From assembly GCA_014239655.1 (NCBI GenBank), contig JAAZYM010000078.1, positions 1 through 64,000 of the forward strand: a stretch of 64,000 nucleotides of DNA, written 5' to 3'. Positions within the stretch are counted from its first letter, which is position 1, and every line of letters begins with the position of its first letter. Positions 8,924 to 17,496 of the stretch are shown here, piece after piece. The stretch comes from Flavobacteriales bacterium. GTDB taxonomy: Bacteria > Bacteroidota > Bacteroidia > Flavobacteriales > BACL11. The position numbers and the translations under genes were made by a program. The notes beneath the pieces are model-generated. The model did no database searches, was not told where the DNA came from, and saw nothing but the letters and a program-made list of their open reading frames with translations.

Positions 8924-9655
8924 ATGAAAAGAAATATTATTATCATATTTCTATTTTTTTCACAATGTTTAATCGCTCAGAAAAATGAGTTTAATGCATT
9001 CTTAATTGACTACTCCTATCAATTTCCAACAGGGATTCTTTCTGAAAAATTTGGTAATAATTCAGCAATAGGGATAAACTATCTGAAAAAAGAAAAGAAT
9101 AATTTATTTTATGGAATAAAATTAAATTACATCTTTGGAGGAAAGATAAAAGACAGTACAATATTTAGTAACATCAGTACAGGGCAAGGGTATGTTATTG
9201 ATGGGAATGGCACCTATGCAAATATTATACTGCTCCAAGAAGGATTTAACCCTAATATATATATAGGATATGCGTATTTATTAAAAAAAAATAATCCCAG
9301 TGGACTTTATTTCTCTGTAGGACTAGGCTTTCTACAACATAGAATCATTATTGATACCAAAAACCAATATATTCCACAACTAAACAATGAATATAAAAAA
9401 GGATATGATCAGCTTACAAATGGAGTGAGCACACAATTTGTGCTTGATTATATTTTAATAGAGGACAAAAATCGATTCAAAATGTTTGCAGGAATCGATT
9501 ATACTATGGCATATACTAAAAATAGAAGGTCATATGATTTTAACAATATGGTTTCTTTAAATGACGAGTTAAGGATTGATCAGCTTCTAGGCTTACACAT
9601 TGGTTTAATTTTTCCTATCAACAGAAAGAACACTGAAGAATTTCATTATTACTAA
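8924..9655 (+). CDS. Secreted, probable outer-membrane beta-barrel protein of unknown function
   Basis: 243 aa with a clear signal peptide (IIIIFLFFSQCLIAQ). The mature part alternates short amphipathic strands with Gly/Asn turns (YGIKLNYIFGGK, FSVGLGFLQHR, GLHIGLIFPI), as in small outer-membrane barrels. I do not recognise a named family. It directly precedes waaA (the stop abuts the next ATG) and is probably cotranscribed with it, which suggests an envelope role but does not prove one. Confidence 0.7.
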   Translation: MKRNIIIIFLFFSQCLIAQKNEFNAFLIDYSYQFPTGILSEKFGNNSAIGINYLKKEKNNLFYGIKLNYIFGGKIKDSTIFSNISTGQGYVIDGNGTYANIILLQEGFNPNIYIGYAYLLKKNNPSGLYFSVGLGFLQHRIIIDTKNQYIPQLNNEYKKGYDQLTNGVSTQFVLDYILIEDKNRFKMFAGIDYTMAYTKNRRSYDFNNMVSLNDELRIDQLLGLHIGLIFPINRKNTEEFHYY

Positions 9656-10852
9656 ATGTTAAGGATCTACAACGCAATTATCTATTTATATGTTCTTTTA
9701 ATAAGAATCCATTCATTAATAAATAAAAAATCTAGACAATGGATTAATGGAAGAAGAAACCTATTCACTAATTTAATTACCAATCTTTCAAATGAAAAAG
9801 ATATAATATGGTTTCATTGTGCGTCTCTTGGAGAATACGAGCAAGTAAAAGAATTAATAATAAGATATAGAGAAGCATATATAAAAGACAAGATACTTAT
9901 CACTTTCTTTTCTCCATCAGGATATGAAAATATTAAAAAGGATACTATGATTGACTGGGTCTTCTATATGCCAATTGACACTAGAATAAATGCTCGGAGA
10001 TTTATTAATCTTGTTAAACCAAAGAAAGTGTTTTTTGTCAAATCTGAATTTTGGTACAATTACATGAACATCCTAGCAAAAAAAAATATTCCATTATATC
10101 ATATATCATCCATCTTTAGAAAAGATGATTTTACTATAAAATCATCTTTTAGCACTAAAATTCTTTCTCAATCACAACATTTCTTTGTCCAAGACGAAGA
10201 ATCTAAATGCGCGTTACAAAGTATTAATATAAATCAAGTTACAATAGCTGGTGACACAAGAATTGATTCTATACTATCTGATATCAAAATAAGTCAAGAA
10301 GATGATGTAATCAAATATTTTTGCAAAGAAAAACCCATAATTATTTTCTCAAGTATCTGGCCTGAAGATGAGCATATCGCACTAAATTATATAAGATCAC
10401 ACAATAACTATAAATATATAATTGCTCCTCACGAGATGAGCTATTGTAAAGAGATTATCAAGAAATTAGACGTGTCTATATATTCAAAATTTAATAAACA
10501 AGAAGAAAAAAACATTCTATTAATAGATAATATTGGGATGCTTAAGCATATTTATAAATACTGCTCAATTGCTTATGTTGGTGGAGGGTTTGGACGTGGA
10601 ATACATAATATTATTGAAGCTTCTGCAAATGGAATTCCTGTAATCATCGGACCAAACTATTCAAAATTTCCTGAAGCTATTGAGCTAATATATATTAATA
10701 CAGTATTCTCTATACAAAATATTAATGAATTTAAAAATACTATAAATAATATCCATGACTTGTTCAACAGACAACAGGTGTTGGATTATATTTTGGAAAG
10801 ATCAGGTGGTGTCAAAAAAATAATAGAAAAAATCTCAGTAAAAGAATCCTAA
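9656..10852 (+). CDS. waaA: 3-deoxy-D-manno-octulosonic acid (Kdo) transferase
   Basis: 398 aa, usual size for Bacteroidota KdtA. An N-terminal hydrophobic anchor precedes the GT-B fold. The active-site segment ASLGEYEQ with the catalytic Glu, the KSEFWYNY motif, and the C-terminal nucleotide-binding YVGGGFGRGIHNIIEA and PVIIGPNYSKFPEA are present. It adds Kdo to lipid A precursor at the inner membrane, so the organism makes lipopolysaccharide. The ATG follows the previous stop with no gap. Confidence 0.94.
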   Translation: MLRIYNAIIYLYVLLIRIHSLINKKSRQWINGRRNLFTNLITNLSNEKDIIWFHCASLGEYEQVKELIIRYREAYIKDKILITFFSPSGYENIKKDTMIDWVFYMPIDTRINARRFINLVKPKKVFFVKSEFWYNYMNILAKKNIPLYHISSIFRKDDFTIKSSFSTKILSQSQHFFVQDEESKCALQSININQVTIAGDTRIDSILSDIKISQEDDVIKYFCKEKPIIIFSSIWPEDEHIALNYIRSHNNYKYIIAPHEMSYCKEIIKKLDVSIYSKFNKQEEKNILLIDNIGMLKHIYKYCSIAYVGGGFGRGIHNIIEASANGIPVIIGPNYSKFPEAIELIYINTVFSIQNINEFKNTINNIHDLFNRQQVLDYILERSGGVKKIIEKISVKES

Positions 10853-10859
10853 TTAGCAA

Positions 10860-11027
10860 CTAATCTTTCTTAAAAGTCTTATTACTTAATTTCTCTTTGA
10901 TTTTCTTTATTCTATTAATTCTTAAGATTGTCTTCAATGACAATTTATCTCCCTCATTCCTAATAGCTCTACTTACTCTCTTTTGAAGCTGATGCATCTT
11001 ATATGTCAAGTTCCACTTATCACTCAT
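10860..11027 (-). CDS. Possible small basic protein (55 aa)
   Basis: A 55-codon frame (MSDKWNLTYK... ending SNKTFKKD), below the ORF-track cutoff. It is strongly basic (Lys/Arg-rich, many helix formers) and occupies otherwise empty sequence between waaA and two tRNAs. No good ribosome-binding site or TAnnTTTG promoter is seen just upstream, and I recognise no family. It could be a small nucleic-acid-binding protein or a chance frame. Confidence 0.3.
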   Translation of the reverse strand: MSDKWNLTYKMHQLQKRVSRAIRNEGDKLSLKTILRINRIKKIKEKLSNKTFKKD

Positions 11028-11179
11028 ATTCTCATGTTGAATCTCGTTGTCTGAATCAATTCCTTGAAAAATTACAAATATAAATTGATAAAAAACAGTT
11101 ATTGTAAAAATAAATAAATAAACTTATCAAATAAAAATCAAAGAAACGGAAGAAAATCTTTCGATAATCTTCCGTTCTG

Positions 11180-11265
11180 TACCCGGGACGGGACTTGAAC
11201 CCGTACGAACATTACTGCTCATTGGATTTTAAGTCCAACGTGTCTACCAATTCCACCACCCGGGC
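11180..11265 (-). tRNA. tRNA-Leu (anticodon TAA)
   Basis: On the minus strand the sequence folds as a class II tRNA of 86 nt. The acceptor is GCCCGGG/CCCGGGT, the D-arm contains TGGTGGAATTGGTAGACACG, the anticodon loop is ACTTAAAAT, and there is a long variable arm and a GTTCAAGTC T-arm. CCA is not encoded. It lies 36 nt downstream of tRNA-Gly on the same strand and is probably cotranscribed with it. Confidence 0.95.
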
Positions 11266-11301
11266 AAAAAATACACTTACTTTAAAAGAACTAACTCATT
11301 G

Positions 11302-11373
11302 AGCGAGTGATGGGATTCGAACCCACGACCCTCACCTTGGCAAGGTGATGCTCTACCCCTGAGCTACACTCGC
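11302..11373 (-). tRNA. tRNA-Gly (anticodon GCC)
   Basis: 72 nt cloverleaf on the minus strand: acceptor GCGAGTG/CACTCGC, D-arm TAGCTCAGGGGTAGAGC, anticodon stem-loop CACCTTGCCAAGGTG and T-arm GTGGGTTCGAATCCCAT. CCA is not encoded. A TAnnTTTG promoter lies 10 nt upstream. Confidence 0.96.
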
Positions 11374-11383
11374 TTCAGGTCGG

Positions 11384-11391
11384 CAAATTTA
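11384..11391 (-). promoter_or_regulatory. Promoter of the tRNA-Gly/tRNA-Leu pair
   Basis: TAAATTTG matches TAnnTTTG, with a TTG (-33) 18 nt further upstream at 11410-11412. The spacing to the tRNA 5' end (10 nt) equals that seen for tRNA-Leu(TAG) elsewhere in this window. Confidence 0.7.
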
Positions 11392-11412
11392 GTTAAATAT
11401 TCAATATTTCAA

Positions 11413-14004
11413 CTAATCACTTATTGTTTTTTTAATTTCATTCAGCTTCATTAAAGCCTCTAAAGGAGTTAAAGAATTAATATCAATTCCAACTAGCACA
11501 TCTTTGATTTTTTTCATCACTGGATCCTCAATATCAAAAAAACTTAATTGTAATTTTTCACTATCCTTAGTACTTCCTTCTTTTCTATATGATTCTAATT
11601 TTTTTAATAATAGCTCAGCATTATTAACAACTTGAGCTGGCATACCAGCCATTTTAGCCACGTGAATTCCAAAACTATGATTACTTCCTCCTGATTGAAG
11701 TATTCTCATAAATAACATCTCTTTATCTTTCCTTTTTATAGATACATTATAATTTTTTATTCTTGAAAATTGATCTTTCATATCATTAAGCTCATGATAA
11801 TGTGTTGCAAATAATGTCTTAGCCTGAGTGCTATGGTTATGAATATATTCTGCGATTGACCAAGCGATAGAAACTCCATCATACGTGCTAGTTCCTCTCC
11901 CAATTTCATCGAGTAATATTAAACTATTATCACTAATATTATTTAAAATACTGGCTGTCTCATTCATCTCAACCATAAAGGTTGACTCCCCCATAGATAT
12001 ATTATCTGAAGCACCTACACGAGTAAAAATTTTATCAATTAAACCAATATCAGCCTCCTTTGCAGGAACAAAACTACCAATCTGTGCCATTAAGACAATT
12101 AATGCTGTTTGTCTTAAAATTGCAGATTTTCCAGACATATTTGGCCCCGTAATCATCATTATCTGTTGATCTAACTTATTTAAATGTAAACTATTAGGTA
12201 TGTATTTATTTAAACTCTCTAATTGTTGTTCAATAACGGGATGTCTTCCCTTAGTTATTTGAATATCAGTACCATCATTAATATTAGGTCTTGTATAATT
12301 ATAACGATCGGCAATCTTAGCAAATGATAATAAACAATCTAACTTTGAAATAAGCTGAGCATTTTTCTGCAAACTAGTAACTTGTAATGCAATAGCTTCC
12401 ATAAGCTTACTATAAAGATCGTATTCAATTATAGCTATTTTTTCTTGAGCAGATAATATCTTAATCTCATAATCCTTTAACTCTTGAGTAATATATCTCT
12501 CAGCATTTACTAATGTTTGTTTTCTTATCCAATTATCAGGAACCTTATCTTTGTGAGTGTTTCTAACCTCTAAATAATATCCAAATACATTGTTAAATGA
12601 AATCTTCAGTGAAGAAATTGAAGTTCTTTCAATCTCTTCTTGTAACATTTTTTCTAAAAATTCTTTACCCGATCTTTTAATTTCTCGAAGTTCATCCAAT
12701 TCATCATGAACTCCTTTATTAATTATATTACCCTTATTTAATAATGATGGTGGATTTTCAAATAATTCTTTCTCAATCTTTAAAACCAGATCTGCACAGC
12801 CATTCAGTTGCTTCCCTATCAATTTTAAAGAAGAAAGACCTGAATCTTGACATGCATTCTTAATCGGAAGAATAGAGATTAATGAGTGTTTTAATTTTTC
12901 AACTTCTTTTGGGCTTATTCTCTTTGTAGAAGCTTTAGAGACTAATCTTTCAAGATCACCTATACTACATATGTTATCCTTAATAATTTTTCGGAAATCT
13001 AAATCTTCTTTAAGAAAACTTACAATATCCAATCTTTCATCTATCTCTTTTTTTTCCTTTAAAGGAAGAGCAAGCCATCTAGTTAGTAACCTAGAACCCA
13101 TAGGGGTCTCCGTCTGATTAATAATATCGATCATTGTTTTAGCTCCCTTATTCGGAGAATAAAAGAGTTCTAGATTTCTAATAGTAAACCTATCCATCCA
13201 TAAATATTTTTCTTCATTTATTCTTGAAATAGATAAAATATGTGAAGTCTGATGATGTTTTGTTTCCTTAAGATAATACAGTATAACACCAGCACTAATT
13301 ATGGCTTCGGGTAGATCATTAATTCCAAAACCTTTTAATGAATTTGTTTCAAATTGATTAATTAATAACTCATTAGTGTAATCAAATTTATATTGCCAAT
13401 CATCAATAGGAAAACAAAAATTATCATAACCAAAATCTTCCTCAAAATTTTTCTTTAAGCTTCTTTGAAATAGAATCTCTGAAGGACTAAAAGACTGAAT
13501 AAGCTTATTAACATAATCTACATTCCCTCGAGAAACTAAAAACTCACCAGTAGATATATCTAAAAAGGAAACGCCTAACTGATCTTCTCCGTAATAAACA
13601 GATGCTAGAAAATTATTTTTCTTACTGTCTAATGTTAGATGGTTATATGAAACCCCAGGGGTTACTAATTCTGTCACTCCCCTTTTAACTATCTTCTTCG
13701 TTTTCTTTGGGTCCTCTAATTGATCACATATAGCAACCCTATATCCAGCTCTAACTAATTTTGGTAAATAATTATCTAAAGAATGGTGTGGAAATCCAGC
13801 AAGTTCAATTTTCGATGATCCATTTGCTCTATTTGTTAAAATAATATCTAAGATTTTAGAAGCAGTTATAGCATCCTGCCCAAAAGTCTCATAAAAATCT
13901 CCAACTCGAAATAATAATAAAGCATCTGGATATTTTCCTTTAATATCATTATACTGCCTCATCAATGGAGTAACTTTAGCTTCTCTATGTTTTTTTTGAC
14001 TCAA
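11413..14004 (-). CDS. mutS: DNA mismatch repair protein MutS
   Basis: 863 aa, full-length MutS. The N-terminal mismatch-reading motif is present (FRVGDFYETFGQDA, with Phe-Tyr-Glu), followed by core and clamp helices. The ATPase has Walker A GPNMSGKSAILRQ, the Walker B region LILLDEIGRGTSTYDG and the FATHYHEL switch His. It recognises mismatches and, as an ATP-driven clamp, recruits MutL. It starts at the ATG 23 nt downstream of a TATATTTG promoter. Confidence 0.97.
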   Translation of the reverse strand: MSQKKHREAKVTPLMRQYNDIKGKYPDALLLFRVGDFYETFGQDAITASKILDIILTNRANGSSKIELAGFPHHSLDNYLPKLVRAGYRVAICDQLEDPKKTKKIVKRGVTELVTPGVSYNHLTLDSKKNNFLASVYYGEDQLGVSFLDISTGEFLVSRGNVDYVNKLIQSFSPSEILFQRSLKKNFEEDFGYDNFCFPIDDWQYKFDYTNELLINQFETNSLKGFGINDLPEAIISAGVILYYLKETKHHQTSHILSISRINEEKYLWMDRFTIRNLELFYSPNKGAKTMIDIINQTETPMGSRLLTRWLALPLKEKKEIDERLDIVSFLKEDLDFRKIIKDNICSIGDLERLVSKASTKRISPKEVEKLKHSLISILPIKNACQDSGLSSLKLIGKQLNGCADLVLKIEKELFENPPSLLNKGNIINKGVHDELDELREIKRSGKEFLEKMLQEEIERTSISSLKISFNNVFGYYLEVRNTHKDKVPDNWIRKQTLVNAERYITQELKDYEIKILSAQEKIAIIEYDLYSKLMEAIALQVTSLQKNAQLISKLDCLLSFAKIADRYNYTRPNINDGTDIQITKGRHPVIEQQLESLNKYIPNSLHLNKLDQQIMMITGPNMSGKSAILRQTALIVLMAQIGSFVPAKEADIGLIDKIFTRVGASDNISMGESTFMVEMNETASILNNISDNSLILLDEIGRGTSTYDGVSIAWSIAEYIHNHSTQAKTLFATHYHELNDMKDQFSRIKNYNVSIKRKDKEMLFMRILQSGGSNHSFGIHVAKMAGMPAQVVNNAELLLKKLESYRKEGSTKDSEKLQLSFFDIEDPVMKKIKDVLVGIDINSLTPLEALMKLNEIKKTISD

Positions 14005-14027
14005 AGATTTATTAATTAATTTAGCAA

Positions 14028-14035
14028 CAAATATA
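14028..14035 (-). promoter_or_regulatory. -7 promoter element of mutS
   Basis: TATATTTG on the minus strand, 23 nt before the mutS ATG and close to the divergent methyltransferase start. Confidence 0.6.
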
Positions 14036-14039
14036 ATAG

Positions 14040-14558
14040 ATGAGGAAGTTAAAAAATAATGAATTAAAAAGAATCACAATTGATGAATTTAAATCATCTA
14101 AAAAAAAGCCAGTTGTTATAGTCTTAGATAACATACGGAGTGCTCATAATGTTGGATCTATTTTTAGAACATCCGATGCTTTCCTTATTACAAAACTTAT
14201 TCTTTGTGGTATTACCCCAACACCCCCAAGTAATGAAATTAGAAAATCTGCTCTAGGGTCAACAAATTCAGTAGAATGGGTAAAGGAAGAAGAGACTGGT
14301 ATCGCAATCAATCAACTAAAAAAAGAAGGATATTATATAGTTGGGGTAGAGCAAGTAGAAGAAGCTACAGAAATTCAAAAGTTTCAGAATAATAAACCTA
14401 TTGCGCTTATCTTTGGTCATGAAGTCAATGGTATTAGCCAAGAAATAATTGACACTTGCGATGAGATTATTGAGATACCTCAATATGGAACTAAACATTC
14501 TTTAAACATTTCTGTATGCGCAGGAATAGTAATGTGGAAGATAGCTGAAATGTATTAG
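14040..14558 (+). CDS. SpoU/TrmH-family RNA 2'-O-methyltransferase
   Basis: 172 aa. It carries the three SPOUT motifs: LDNIRSAHNVGSIFRTSDAF (catalytic Arg and Asn region), IFGHEVNGISQE, and IPQYGTKHSLNISVCAGI at the trefoil-knot C-terminus. It methylates ribose 2'-OH in tRNA or rRNA using S-adenosylmethionine; the target base cannot be told from sequence. It lacks the N-terminal extension of RlmB. Divergent from mutS. Confidence 0.9.
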   Translation: MRKLKNNELKRITIDEFKSSKKKPVVIVLDNIRSAHNVGSIFRTSDAFLITKLILCGITPTPPSNEIRKSALGSTNSVEWVKEEETGIAINQLKKEGYYIVGVEQVEEATEIQKFQNNKPIALIFGHEVNGISQEIIDTCDEIIEIPQYGTKHSLNISVCAGIVMWKIAEMY

Positions 14559-14561
14559 CTG

Positions 14562-14583
14562 GTTTCTTAAAAAAAGAAGAAAC
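14562..14583 (+). terminator. Possible hairpin terminator after the SpoU gene
   Basis: GTTTCTT and AAGAAAC form a 7-bp stem around an A-rich loop just after the stop codon. No T-tract follows, so activity as a terminator is uncertain. Confidence 0.3.
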
Positions 14584-14611
14584 GATAAATAATTTCACAA
14601 CTTAATTTTAT

Positions 14612-14619
14612 TATTTTTG
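14612..14619 (+). promoter_or_regulatory. -7 promoter element of the OmpA/TPR lipoprotein
   Basis: TATTTTTG matches TAnnTTTG. Because it covers the GTG at 14619 used by the ORF track, translation should start at the ATG 20 nt downstream. Confidence 0.65.
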
Positions 14620-14639
14620 TGTATATAAAAAAATATAAA

Positions 14640-16301
14640 ATGAAAATCTCAAAACTCATAACTTCAATTATAATAATATCATTTCTTTCTTCATGTGGAC
14701 TTTCAAATATGTCTAGTAAATTTGAAACTGTCTCTGTAAATGTTATGCCACCAACATTACAAGTTCATGCTGGGAAAGTAGGGGTTACGATTGATGCTAA
14801 CTTTCCAGAAAAATATTTTGCCAAATCATCAACAATTAAATTTATGCCTGTACTGATTAATGCAAATGGAGAACATCAATTTAAACCAATAACAGTACAA
14901 GGTGAAGAAGCGTCTGGGGGAGAAGCAACAATTTTCTATGCAACAGGTGGTAGATTTTCATATAAAGACGAAATAGACTATTCAAAAAGTATGATTGAAT
15001 CAACGCTTGAATTAAGAGCGGTAGGTAAATCTAAAGACAAAGAGATAGTTTTTGAATCAAGAAAAATTGCTACTGGTGTTTTAGCTACCTCTACAAGAGT
15101 GCAAAATACTGAAGATCTTGCATTTGCCAAAAGCAATTATGAAAAAGAAACTATTTTAGAAGAATCTGCAATTATCTATTTCCTAGTAAATCAAAGCAAC
15201 ATTAGACCAACAGAGAAAAGTGATGATGACATTAAAAGACTTGAAGAATTTGCAAGCAAAGGAAATAAAACACACTCAATTGAAGTGAAATCATTTGCTT
15301 CTCCAGAAGGATCTGTAGATTTAAATGATAATGTTTCTGACAAAAGAGCTGCAAGTACCCTACGATATGCCAAAAAAATTCTTAAAAAGGTGAAACTTGA
15401 TGGCGCAAACAATCATGAGTTATATACTGAAAAATCTGAAGGAGAAGACTGGGAAGGATTTAATAAATTAATGCGTAGCTCAGAAATTAAGGACAGACGA
15501 AGAATCACCAAAATTGTAAATTCTGTTGAAGATTTAGAAAAAAGAGAGCAAGCAATTAGAGATATGGCAGAAATATATGATGCCATTGAAAAAGACGTAT
15601 TACCTCAATTAAGAAAGGCTGAAATAACAGTTAGATCATTTGAACCTAAAAGGACAGATGCTGAAATTTCAGAACTTGCTCAAACAAATCCGGCTGAACT
15701 GGATATTAAAGAGCTATTATATTCTGCATCTCTTACAGATGATAATAATAGTAAAATAGTAATCTTTAACACTGCTAGTGAAATTCATAACGATTGGCGA
15801 GGATATAATAATGTAGCCTGTCTATTACTTAACTCTGGGGATATTAATGAAGCAAAAAAATATCTTGCAAAAGCAGAAAAATTAAATGCTCAATCAACAA
15901 ATATCCAAAACAACAAAGCTGTAATTGCTGTATGGGAAGGAAATTTCTCTCTAGCAAAAAAACTATACGGAAACTCTACAACACAAAAAAACAAAGCTCT
16001 CTTAGATCTTAGAACAGCAAATTACAAGAAAGCAAGTCGATTCTTTAAAAACAAGAAATCACATAATGCTGCACTAGCTAAAATATTAGATGGGAAAAAC
16101 AGCACATGTAATGAAAAAACAGCTGCATGTGATTATCTTAATGCTATCTCATCGGCAAGATCAGCAAATGAAGATATGCTTATAAAAGCATTGAAAAGCG
16201 CTATTAATAAGGACGGTAAATATAGAGAAGAAGCTAAAAGTGATCTAGAATTTATTAATTATAGAGATAACGAGAAATTCCGGAACTTAATTAACAACTA
16301 A
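14640..16301 (+). CDS. OmpA-like lipoprotein with beta-sandwich N-domain and TPR region
   Basis: 553 aa from the ATG at 14640; the ORF-track start is 21 nt too early, inside the promoter. The lipobox FLSSC gives a lipidated Cys. Residues 30-160 look like a beta-sandwich (VNVMPPTLQVHAGKVGVTI). Residues 180-260 form an OmpA-C-like peptidoglycan-binding domain (IIYFLVNQSNIRP, VKSFASPEGSVDLNDNVSDKRA). Residues 370-500 are TPR-like (YNNVACLLLNSGDINEAKKYLAKAEKL). Bacteroidota encode related proteins that may anchor envelope machines to peptidoglycan; the specific role is not known to me. Confidence 0.8.
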   Translation: MKISKLITSIIIISFLSSCGLSNMSSKFETVSVNVMPPTLQVHAGKVGVTIDANFPEKYFAKSSTIKFMPVLINANGEHQFKPITVQGEEASGGEATIFYATGGRFSYKDEIDYSKSMIESTLELRAVGKSKDKEIVFESRKIATGVLATSTRVQNTEDLAFAKSNYEKETILEESAIIYFLVNQSNIRPTEKSDDDIKRLEEFASKGNKTHSIEVKSFASPEGSVDLNDNVSDKRAASTLRYAKKILKKVKLDGANNHELYTEKSEGEDWEGFNKLMRSSEIKDRRRITKIVNSVEDLEKREQAIRDMAEIYDAIEKDVLPQLRKAEITVRSFEPKRTDAEISELAQTNPAELDIKELLYSASLTDDNNSKIVIFNTASEIHNDWRGYNNVACLLLNSGDINEAKKYLAKAEKLNAQSTNIQNNKAVIAVWEGNFSLAKKLYGNSTTQKNKALLDLRTANYKKASRFFKNKKSHNAALAKILDGKNSTCNEKTAACDYLNAISSARSANEDMLIKALKSAINKDGKYREEAKSDLEFINYRDNEKFRNLINN

Positions 16302-16303
16302 AT

Positions 16304-16936
16304 TTAAAATATTATTTTCTCCTGCACTCCTATTTGATATTCATTGTCAATTAGTCCCTTGATTCTATTATATATATCATTATTATCAATAAAATCAACA
16401 TTTGTTATATCTAAAATTAAAACCGGTGATTTTCTCTGTTTTTTTAGATAATCTAAATAACTTTCTTGTATAGATTCTAGATACTCGTCTTTTATATCTA
16501 ATTCAAAAGCCCTACCTCTTTTCTTTATATTATACTGTAATCTTTTAACATCTGCATGTAAATATATTAGCAAATCAGGATAAGGTAATGATGAAAGCAT
16601 GATCTCAAATAATTTATTAAACAATAATAACTCATCGCTTTGAAGATTGTTCTGTGCAAATATTTTTGATTTCATAAAAAAATAATCAGCAACCTTAGTT
16701 GAAAAAAACAAATCATCAATCCACTTATTCTTAAGCTGATGATATCTTTCTGACATAAAAAACAACTCAAGTGAAAAGCCATGTTTTTCAGGGTCTTTAT
16801 AGAATTTGGGCAAAAAAGGATTCTCTGCAAATGATTCTAGAATTAATTCCGCATTATAATCGCTAGCTATTTTTCTAGATAGAGAAGTTTTTCCAGAGCC
16901 TATATTTCCCTCTATTGCTATAAACTTATGCTTCAT
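16304..16936 (-). CDS. Deoxynucleoside kinase family protein (first of two)
   Basis: 210 aa. P-loop IEGNIGSGKTSLSRKIA, the ESFAENPFLPKFY substrate segment, MSERYHQL with the conserved Glu-Arg, and the lid KKRGRAFELD are visible. The family phosphorylates deoxynucleosides for salvage. Specificity (dA, dG or dC) cannot be read from motifs. Its start overlaps the folK end by 11 nt. A second family member lies at 21694. Confidence 0.9.
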   Translation of the reverse strand: MKHKFIAIEGNIGSGKTSLSRKIASDYNAELILESFAENPFLPKFYKDPEKHGFSLELFFMSERYHQLKNKWIDDLFFSTKVADYFFMKSKIFAQNNLQSDELLLFNKLFEIMLSSLPYPDLLIYLHADVKRLQYNIKKRGRAFELDIKDEYLESIQESYLDYLKKQRKSPVLILDITNVDFIDNNDIYNRIKGLIDNEYQIGVQEKIIF

Positions 16937-17411
16937 AAATTTCTACTTTCTCTGTATCAACACATTCCTCTAATAACTGCGAAATATTCTTGTTATATTT
17001 TGGATGATTTAAATTACCTGCTATCTCAAAAAGAGGTTCTAAAACAAATCTTCTCTTCGAAATATATCTATGTGGTATACATAAATCTGAACTTTCTATA
17101 ATCTCATCATTAAAAAAAAGGATATCAATGTCTATTATTCTTTCTCCCCATTTCTCAACTCTTACCCTACCCATATCTTTTTCAATAACAAGGATAGAAT
17201 CTAATAACCTAAATGGATCTAGTTTTGTATTTAATAAAAGAGCTTGATTAAGAAAAAAGCTCTGATTATCTACACCCCATGGTGAACTTTCATATATCTT
17301 AGATTTCTTCTCTATTACCCCTAAATCCTTAGAAATAGAAAATTCTGCTGCTTTTAAAAATTTTTTTCTATCACCAATATTACTTCCTAATTGCAAATAA
17401 ACAGTATTCAT
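16926..17411 (-). CDS. folK: 6-hydroxymethyl-7,8-dihydropterin pyrophosphokinase
   Basis: 161 aa, canonical HPPK length. It has LQLGSNIGDR at the N-terminus, YESSPWGVDNQ (pterin loop), the VRVEKWGERIIDIDILFF signature with the Mg-binding Asp-x-Asp, and IPHRYISKRRFVLEPL. It transfers pyrophosphate from ATP to the dihydropterin for folate synthesis. Followed with overlap by the deoxynucleoside kinase gene. Confidence 0.95.
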   Translation of the reverse strand: MNTVYLQLGSNIGDRKKFLKAAEFSISKDLGVIEKKSKIYESSPWGVDNQSFFLNQALLLNTKLDPFRLLDSILVIEKDMGRVRVEKWGERIIDIDILFFNDEIIESSDLCIPHRYISKRRFVLEPLFEIAGNLNHPKYNKNISQLLEECVDTEKVEIYEA

Positions 17412-17463
17412 ATATAATTAAAATTAAGACATTTAAATTTAAATAAAATATAGATTTTAGACT

Positions 17464-17471
17464 TATATTTG
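17464..17471 (+). promoter_or_regulatory. -7 promoter element of sppA
   Basis: TATATTTG matches TAnnTTTG, 25 nt upstream of the sppA ATG. Confidence 0.6.
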
Positions 17472-17496
17472 TGAAGATTAATTTAAGACATTCAAT

